Both the position numbers and the translations under genes were made by a program. DNA of 64,000 nucleotides from Melaminivora suipulveris (lineage in GTDB: Bacteria; Pseudomonadota; Gammaproteobacteria; Burkholderiales; Burkholderiaceae_C), in NCBI RefSeq assembly GCF_003008575.1, contig NZ_CP027667.1, positions 3,620,001 to 3,684,000 on the forward strand, given 5' to 3'. Shown here in pieces: positions 59,211 to 64,000 of this stretch. The notes under the pieces were generated by a model, which saw nothing but the letters and a program-made list of their open reading frames with translations, had not been told where the DNA came from and searched no databases. The stretch's first letter is position 1, and each line of letters begins with the position of its first letter.

Positions 59211-60365
59211 TTAAAGCGCGAGACTCTCGAGCGCGGCCAACGCGGTTTCAGCGCGCAGGTGTCCGTAGTGCTTCTCAATCATTTGCACGCTGGTGCCGCT
59301 CATCTGGGCCACCGTCAACAGCGGCAAGCCTGCCGCCACCAGGTCGGTGATAGTGCTGTGGCGCAGCACGTACATGCAGGCCTGGGCGGGGAGGTCGGCT
59401 TCTTTGGCCGCGAGCTTGAAGGGGTGCTTCCAGCCGTCCTTGTTCCACCGCTCACCATCTCCTCGCGCCAGCAGCGGCGCCGACGGCAGCTTGTCTCGGA
59501 TGGCGTCACCAAACAATGCGGCCGCGCTGCCCGGCAGTTGGATGCTGCGGTCTGCGCCGGCCTTGTCCTTGCCTACCGTGAGGGTCTTCAGGCGCTTGTC
59601 GTAGTTGCCGACGTCAAGCGCGGCCAGCGCGCCAGGGCGCAAGGGGAGCATGCACATGGCGCGGATAAAAATGGCCAGGTCGGGCTGCGCGGCACTGATT
59701 AGGCGGCGACGTTGCTCGCGGTCCAGGTAAATCTGGCGCCGCCCGTCCGCACCCTTGATGGGGACCAGCTTTGCGCGCCACGCTACGTCGGTGGCGACGA
59801 GCCCCTCGTTGTGGGCAAGGTTCAGCGCGGCGCGCAGCGCCGTCATGTCTCGGTTGATGGTGGAAGCCGCCCGAGGCTCTCCTGAAGCGCTGGGCGCGTC
59901 TTGCAGCCCGTTGCGCCAGTCCTGCAAATGTTTGGCGCGCAACCCCGACAGCGCCAGGCCGGCCAGCCGTACGTCTTTGAAGACGTACCGCTCGAAGCGG
60001 GAGCGGGCGTCCAGCGAGGCGCTCTCTCCCTTCTCGCGCAGCAGGTGGGCGACGTAGCGCGTGCAGGCGTCTCGCACGGTGACGACCTCAACGCTGCCGC
60101 CATGCCCTACGTGGGAGAACCACTGCTGGGCGGCCTTAGATGCGGCATCGAACCGCTTGTTGTCCGGGAGGTCTTCGAAGGTGCCCAGCGCCATCGTGTG
60201 CTGCTTGCCGGTTTCGGGGTTGCGCCAGCGCGCTAGCCAGGACCCTTTACTCCCCGTCGTCATGAAGCGCACGCCGACATAGCATCCGGTGCCGAGGCGA
60301 TGCCAGTAGGGCTCTCTGCTAGGCTTGAGCTTCTGTCGGTCGGCAACTCTGCTGATGGACGGCAT
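59211..60365 (-). CDS. int: tyrosine-type integrase of the island
   Basis: 384 residues. N-terminal arm-binding and SAM-like core-binding domains, then the catalytic domain: Arg in MLPLRPGALAAL, the box II context in YVLRHSTITDLV, and the nucleophile Tyr in IEKHYGHL. The start ATG 60365 is 122 bases from attR. It is read leftward, away from attR. Excision would need a directionality factor; the AlpA protein is a candidate. Confidence 0.95.
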   Translation of the reverse strand: MPSISRVADRQKLKPSREPYWHRLGTGCYVGVRFMTTGSKGSWLARWRNPETGKQHTMALGTFEDLPDNKRFDAASKAAQQWFSHVGHGGSVEVVTVRDACTRYVAHLLREKGESASLDARSRFERYVFKDVRLAGLALSGLRAKHLQDWRNGLQDAPSASGEPRAASTINRDMTALRAALNLAHNEGLVATDVAWRAKLVPIKGADGRRQIYLDREQRRRLISAAQPDLAIFIRAMCMLPLRPGALAALDVGNYDKRLKTLTVGKDKAGADRSIQLPGSAAALFGDAIRDKLPSAPLLARGDGERWNKDGWKHPFKLAAKEADLPAQACMYVLRHSTITDLVAAGLPLLTVAQMSGTSVQMIEKHYGHLRAETALAALESLAL

Positions 60366-60384
60366 ATTCGGGTGGTATGGAAAA

Positions 60385-60394
60385 AGTACGGAAA
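60385..60394. promoter_or_regulatory. AGTACGGAAA, candidate integrase arm site (right)
   Basis: The same decamer as at 47654 and 47665. It lies between int and attR, so Int binding here could also repress int. The 16-base form GGAAAAAGTACGGAAA is shared with the left copy. Confidence 0.6.
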
Positions 60395-60486
60395 TGGAAC
60401 TGGCGGAATTTGAGCAAACTTGACGGAGTGTCAGGGAGTGCTCAGAGGGGAGTTTATCCCTGTTCGTCCCAATTTGTGCCGTTTCC

Positions 60487-60536
60487 CTGCCTTCACACGG
60501 CAGGGGTCGCAGGTTCAAACCCTGCATCACCCACCA
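60487..60536 (+). repeat. attR, 50 bp core repeat
   Basis: Exact copy of the tRNA-Val 3' half (47548-47597), including the CCA. It lacks the acceptor 5' strand and D arm, so it is not a tRNA gene. Confidence 0.95.
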
Positions 60537-60543
60537 CCATCAG

Positions 60544-60575
60544 CCCCTTGCCGGCATCGCCAGCGAGGGGTTTTT
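60544..60575 (+). terminator. native tRNA-Val terminator, now at the island's far side
   Basis: CCCCT ... AGGGG with an inner GC-rich stem, followed by TTTTT, 8 bases after attR. In the unoccupied chromosome it would follow the tRNA-Val gene directly. Confidence 0.65.
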
Positions 60576-60612
60576 CGTTTGCGCGCCGGGCGCGCTGCAA
60601 AAAGGGGCGGGC

Positions 60613-61719
60613 ATGACGGTCGAGCAGGTCGATTGCGTGGTCATCGGCGCCGGCGTGGTGGGCCTGGCGGTGGCACGTGCGCTGGCGTTGACTGGCCGTG
60701 AAGTGCTGGTGTTGGAATCCGAGAGCGCCATCGGCACCCGGACCAGCTCGCGCAACAGCGAAGTCATCCATGCCGGTCTGTACTACCCGCCCGGCTCGCT
60801 CAAGGCCCGGCTGTGCGTGCGTGGCAAGGCGCTGCTGTACGACTACCTGGCCGAGCGCGACCTGCCGCACCGGCGCTGCGGCAAGCTGGTCGTGGCCACA
60901 TCAACGGAACAGATCGGCGCGCTGGATGCCATCCAGGCGGGTGCCGCCGCCAACGGCGTGATGGACCTGCGCCGGCTCACCCGCGACGAAGCGCTGCAGA
61001 GGGAACCCGCGCTGCACTGCGCCGCCGCTTTGCATTCGCCCAGCACCGGCATCCTGGACAGCCATGCCTTCATGTTGTCGCTGCTGGGCGATCTGGAGCG
61101 TGCCGGCGGCGTTTTGGTGCTGAAAACGCCGGTAGTCGGCGCGAAGCAAGCGGGGGATGCTATTGTTTTGGAAGCGGCAGACGGAACCCGATTGGCTGCG
61201 CACACCGTCGTCAACGCGGCCGGACTGCAGGCGCCGCACCTGGCTCGCCGCTTCAGGCAGATGCCACCTGCGTGCCTGCCTCAACCGGCATTTGCCAAAG
61301 GCAGCTATTTCAGCCTGAGCGGCCGCGCACCCTTCAGCCACCTGATCTACCCCGTGCCCGAAGCCGCAGGGCTGGGCGTGCACCTGACGCTAGACCTCGC
61401 CGGCCAGGCGCGCTTCGGCCCGGACGTCGAGTGGGTGGACGATCCGGACGACCTGGCGGTCGACCCGCGCCGCGCCCCGGCCTTCGAAGCCGAGGTGCGC
61501 AAATACTGGCCGGGCTTGCCGCGTGGTGCGCTGGTGCCGGCCTACGCGGGGATGCGCCCCAAGATCCACGGACCGCATGAGGCGGCGGCGGACTTTCTGA
61601 TCCAGGGCCCGCGCCAGCACGGCGTGCCGGGGCTCGTGCATTTGTTTGGCATCGAATCGCCTGGTTTGACCAGCGCCCTGGCCATCGGCGAGCTGGTGAC
61701 GGACAGCCTTTTCTTGTAA
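60613..61719 (+). CDS. lhgO: L-2-hydroxyglutarate oxidase-like FAD oxidoreductase
   Basis: 368 residues. [20 protein letters not shown] is the FAD motif, [20 protein letters not shown] is the family signature of L-2-hydroxyglutarate dehydrogenases/oxidases, and the C-terminal [17 protein letters not shown] is typical. It would oxidise L-2-hydroxyglutarate to 2-oxoglutarate and feed the respiratory chain. It is the first chromosomal gene right of the island. Confidence 0.88.
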   Translation: MTVEQVDCVVIGAGVVGLAVARALALTGREVLVLESESAIGTRTSSRNSEVIHAGLYYPPGSLKARLCVRGKALLYDYLAERDLPHRRCGKLVVATSTEQIGALDAIQAGAAANGVMDLRRLTRDEALQREPALHCAAALHSPSTGILDSHAFMLSLLGDLERAGGVLVLKTPVVGAKQAGDAIVLEAADGTRLAAHTVVNAAGLQAPHLARRFRQMPPACLPQPAFAKGSYFSLSGRAPFSHLIYPVPEAAGLGVHLTLDLAGQARFGPDVEWVDDPDDLAVDPRRAPAFEAEVRKYWPGLPRGALVPAYAGMRPKIHGPHEAAADFLIQGPRQHGVPGLVHLFGIESPGLTSALAIGELVTDSLFL

Positions 61720-61803
61720 CAGAGACGCGTAAGATGGGACGCCCGCCTACACGGTTTGCATGGGGCGGGTTTTACTGTTGAGTCCATCGAAGAAAGGCCT
61801 GTT

Positions 61804-62112
61804 ATGACCTCCGTATCCGACACCATCTCCAACACCCAGGGCGAACTCGAGCGTCTGGTGGGCGACCTGCGCAGCCTGCTGTCCAGCAAGGATCTGGACA
61901 ACATTCCCCAGATCAAGCAAATGCGCCAGCGCCTGGACGATGGCATCGACAGCGTGCGCGACACCGCCGTGCGCGCCGCTCAGGAAGCCGCCAGCCAGGC
62001 CCGCGACGCTGCCCGCGCCGCCGATCGCTACGCCCACGATGAACCCTGGCGCGTGGCCACCGCCGCCGTGGCGGTTGGAGCCCTGGTGGGCTTCCTGCTC
62101 GCCCGCCGCTGA
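61804..62112 (+). CDS. ElaB/YqjD/DUF883 family membrane-anchored protein
   Basis: 102 residues. A long helical N-terminal part, then EPWRVATAAVAVGALVGFLL, the C-terminal membrane segment with GxLxG pattern of DUF883. E. coli relatives bind ribosomes in stationary phase. Followed by holin-like and YqjK-like genes, the usual elaB/yqjD-yqjE-yqjK order. Confidence 0.9.
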   Translation: MTSVSDTISNTQGELERLVGDLRSLLSSKDLDNIPQIKQMRQRLDDGIDSVRDTAVRAAQEAASQARDAARAADRYAHDEPWRVATAAVAVGALVGFLLARR

Positions 62113-62176
62113 CCGGGCTGTGCGCCTGCAACCGGCGGCGCGCTATACGCCCATTTGAAGAAGAAAGAAGCAAGGC

Positions 62177-62572
62177 ATGAACTGGTTATCCCTGCTGGGC
62201 CTGGAGGGCTGGATGGCACGCTGGCGCGCCGCCGCCATCGAAGGCGCGATCGCCGCGGAAGACCGCATCACCCTGGCGCGACTGGAGCTGGACGATGTGA
62301 AGCGCCGCGCGGCGCTGATGATCGTGATGGTCATCCTCTTCGGCGCCCTGGCGGTGCTGGCACTGATGCTGCTGTCGCTGGCCATCCTGGTGCAGTTCTG
62401 GGATTCGCCGCAGCGCGCGCTGGTAGCCTGGCTGCTGGCGGGCGGCTGGCTGGTAGCCTGCGTGGCGGTGTTGCTGACCATCGTCTCGCTGGCGCGCCGG
62501 CTGGGCAATGCCTTTGCCTTTACGCGCCGTGAGCTGGGCAACGACTGGAAACTCATCAAGGGAAAGCTTTGA
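62177..62572 (+). CDS. YqjE-like (phage holin superfamily III) membrane protein
   Basis: 131 residues, two hydrophobic hairpins (LMIVMVILFGALAVLALMLL and ALVAWLLAGGWLVACVAVLL). Despite the family name it is a chromosomal envelope-stress type protein, and not part of the island. The start is close to the DUF883 gene. Confidence 0.87.
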   Translation: MNWLSLLGLEGWMARWRAAAIEGAIAAEDRITLARLELDDVKRRAALMIVMVILFGALAVLALMLLSLAILVQFWDSPQRALVAWLLAGGWLVACVAVLLTIVSLARRLGNAFAFTRRELGNDWKLIKGKL

Positions 62573-62574
62573 CC

Positions 62575-62874
62575 ATGAGCGCCAAACCATTGCCCACCGC
62601 CACGCCGGAGCAGCAGCAGGTGCTGGACCGCATCCTTGTGCAGCGCGAGCGCCTGCGGGCGCGGCGCGAAGCCTACCGCCAGACGCGCGCCATCGTGCAG
62701 GCGCGCGCCGGCATCGACCCCAGCGCGCCCCTGCCCAGCCGTTTGCTGGCATTTGCCAAGCTGCATCCGGTGGCAGTGGCCGCTCTCGCAGCAGTGGCGG
62801 CGGTAGCGGGGCCGCGCCGGCTGATCCGCATCACCGGGATGCTCATGCCGCTGCTCTCGCGCATGCGCCGCTGA
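62575..62874 (+). CDS. YqjK-like protein
   Basis: 99 residues. A basic N-terminal coiled coil (QRERLRARREAYRQTRAIVQ) followed by one membrane segment (HPVAVAALAAVAAVAGPRRL). Third member of the yqjD-yqjE-yqjK group; separated by 2 bases from the holin-like gene. Confidence 0.75.
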   Translation: MSAKPLPTATPEQQQVLDRILVQRERLRARREAYRQTRAIVQARAGIDPSAPLPSRLLAFAKLHPVAVAALAAVAAVAGPRRLIRITGMLMPLLSRMRR

Positions 62875-62899
62875 ACCGCTTCTTTCAGCGATTTCACGG

Positions 62900-62923
62900 G
62901 GCCGCAGACTTGCGGCCTTTTTT
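62900..62923 (+). terminator. terminator after the yqjDEK-like genes
   Basis: GGCCGCA-GACT-TGCGGCC followed by TTTTTT, 26 bases past the yqjK-like stop. It lies between convergent genes and may also affect pyrD. Confidence 0.88.
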
Positions 62924-62941
62924 GTTGCCCGGCGGTCGCCT

Positions 62942-63991
62942 TCAGCCCATGGCCTTGATGGCGCGTGCCGCCTGGCTGACCAGGGCCGGCCCCTGGTAGA
63001 TCAGGCCGGTATAGATCTGCACCACGTCGGCGCCGGCGCGAATCTTGTCCACGGCATCCTGCGCGCTCAGGATGCCGCCCACACCGATGATGGGAAACGC
63101 CGGGCCCAGGGCGGCACGCAGCTGGCGGATGACGGAGTTGCTTTTGTCGCGCACCGGCGAGCCGCTCAGGCCGCCGGCCTCACCCGCGTGGGGCAGGCCC
63201 TGCACGGCATCGCGCGCGATGGTGGTGTTGGTGGCGATCACGCCGTCCATGCCGTGGCGCGTGAGGGTGGCGGCGATCACCGCCACCTGAGCTTCGTCCA
63301 GATCGGGGGCGATCTTCACGAAAATCGGCACGCGCCGGCCCTGGGCCGCGGACAGGCGCTCGCGCTCGGCGGCGATGGCCGACAGCAGCGCATCCAGCGC
63401 CGCGTCGCTTTGCAGGGCGCGTAGGTTCTGCGTGTTGGGCGAGCTGATGTTCACCGTGACGTAGTCGGCGTGCGGATACACGCTGGCCAGGCAGGTCAGG
63501 TAGTCGCGCGTGGCGTCCTCGATGGGCGTATTGGCGTTCTTGCCGATGTTCAGGCCCAGCAGCAAGGGCCGCCGCTTTTCGCGTCGCACCTGTGAGCGCT
63601 GCACGTTGGCGACGAAGGCATCCAGGCCGTCGTTGTTGAAGCCCAGACGGTTGATCAGCGCCTGCGCCTGCGGCAGGCGGAACATTCGCGGCTTCGGGTT
63701 GCCGGCCTGGGCGCGCGGCGTCACCGTGCCGACTTCGATAAAGCCGAAACCCATGCCGGCCAGCGCATCGATGCAACGGGCGTTCTTGTCCAGGCCAGCC
63801 GCCAGGCCCACGCGGTTGGGGAAGGTGAGGCCGGCAAGCTGCAACGGGTCGCTGACCGCAGCCTCCTGCCAGGCCCAGCGCAGCGGCGTGGGCTGGCCGC
63901 GTGCCAGCGCCTGCAGGGTCAGGTCATGCGCAGTCTCCGGGTCAAGTTGGAACAAGAAGGGGCGCGCCAGCGCGTAGGGCAAAAGGGACAT
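62942..63991 (-). CDS. pyrD: dihydroorotate dehydrogenase (quinone), class 2
   Basis: Oxidises dihydroorotate to orotate in pyrimidine synthesis, giving electrons to quinone at the inner membrane. 349 residues: the N-terminal membrane-binding helix ([20 protein letters not shown]), then [20 protein letters not shown], the active-site serine in [14 protein letters not shown], and [20 protein letters not shown] for FMN phosphate. The start ATG is 9 bases from the window's right edge, so the promoter lies outside. Confidence 0.95.
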   Translation of the reverse strand: MSLLPYALARPFLFQLDPETAHDLTLQALARGQPTPLRWAWQEAAVSDPLQLAGLTFPNRVGLAAGLDKNARCIDALAGMGFGFIEVGTVTPRAQAGNPKPRMFRLPQAQALINRLGFNNDGLDAFVANVQRSQVRREKRRPLLLGLNIGKNANTPIEDATRDYLTCLASVYPHADYVTVNISSPNTQNLRALQSDAALDALLSAIAAERERLSAAQGRRVPIFVKIAPDLDEAQVAVIAATLTRHGMDGVIATNTTIARDAVQGLPHAGEAGGLSGSPVRDKSNSVIRQLRAALGPAFPIIGVGGILSAQDAVDKIRAGADVVQIYTGLIYQGPALVSQAARAIKAMG

Positions 63992-64000
63992 GGCGATAAT

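Larger units (their letters stand above)
47548..60536. mobile_element. 12.9 kb integrated island, satellite-like, in tRNA-Val(CAC)
   Basis: It is bounded by 50 bp identical direct repeats (47548-47597 and 60487-60536), with a tyrosine recombinase next to the right end and AGTACGGAAA arm-type repeats at both ends. Contents in order: second tRNA-Val; a leftward SSB / unknown / DUF3987 / primase-like / AlpA unit; a leftward small-gene unit; hicAB plus an exported Cys-rich protein; a leftward unit of five ATGA-coupled genes; a small-terminase-like gene; and int. No capsid, tail, portal, large terminase, lysis, relaxase or conjugation gene is present. Content fits a phage satellite or other non-autonomous integrative element better than a prophage remnant, because gene overlaps and regulatory spacing look intact. 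Confidence 0.92.

Noticed and set aside
60487-60536. Second copy of a tRNA-Val gene near the integrase
   Set aside because: Only the 3' half is present (from the anticodon stem on), with no acceptor 5' strand or D arm, so it is the attR repeat.
62177-62572. Phage holin-like gene as evidence of a prophage right of the island
   Set aside because: It lies in the usual chromosomal elaB/yqjD-yqjE-yqjK order, outside the att repeats, with no phage genes nearby.

Overview
The window is a high-GC chromosomal segment that reads as a member of the Comamonadaceae (Burkholderiales, Betaproteobacteria; the Acidovorax / Alicycliphilus / Melaminivora neighbourhood). This is inferred from the gene families, strong GC3 bias, complete isc and suf loci, and a dispersed intergenic repeat with an ATAGCT start and a CGCCGACTGAAGGCC-type core that I associate with this family. 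No plasmid or virulence signature is seen; it looks like ordinary chromosome carrying one integrated element and one small AT-rich islet.

Region by region. 1-3053: a partial alpha/beta hydrolase coupled to aat, then pncA and a lone trpB. 3176-8362: an alcohol/aldehyde oxidation cluster (aldehyde dehydrogenase, GMC dehydrogenase, SDR) divergent from its probable AraC-type regulator. 8486-11945: an RHH regulator with a palindromic operator candidate, a PHB-depolymerase-like esterase and an ABC exporter. 12014-14188: a lipoprotein and an AT-rich islet of unknown genes, one with a nuclease-like motif. 14189-19178: valine-catabolism genes (mmsB, acyl-CoA dehydrogenase, mmsA) with a divergent LysR regulator. 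19201-25038: sstT, then rlmB, a sirtuin and a FAH-family hydrolase in one overlapping run, an SMR pump, and nnrS plus a DUF2249 gene behind a probable NsrR box. 25110-30949: a complete sufBCDSUT operon. 31089-40929: a DAO-type oxidoreductase, a dihydrolipoamide-dehydrogenase-like protein, yigZ, ygiQ, an aromatic/aspartate aminotransferase and uvrB. 41154-47481: iscR, iscS, iscU, iscA, hscB, hscA, fdx and then dnaQ. 60613-63991: an L-2-hydroxyglutarate-oxidase-like protein, an elaB/yqjE/yqjK-type trio and pyrD.

47548-60536 is a 12.9 kb integrated element in the 3' end of a tRNA-Val(CAC) gene. A 50 bp direct repeat bounds it, a tyrosine integrase sits at its right end, and AGTACGGAAA direct repeats next to both ends look like integrase arm sites. 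It has no capsid, tail, portal, lysis or conjugation gene. It does carry an AlpA-type regulator, a Toprim primase-like protein, a DUF3987 protein, an SSB, a small-terminase-like protein, a HicAB toxin-antitoxin pair with a coupled exported Cys-rich protein, and five ATGA-overlapping genes mostly of unknown function. It also carries a second tRNA-Val(CAC) just inside its left end, two clusters of 10 bp repeats, and five copies of an ACCGACGAA-containing unit. The gene content and size fit a phage satellite or phage-inducible-island-like element, and this is the best candidate for an undescribed system here.

The rest of the window is mostly metabolic and housekeeping. Its notable feature is two complete Fe-S assembly systems within about 22 kb, with a clear IscR-type promoter before iscR. 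Family-specific repeats lie between several genes and, in ygiQ and possibly one island gene, inside coding sequence.
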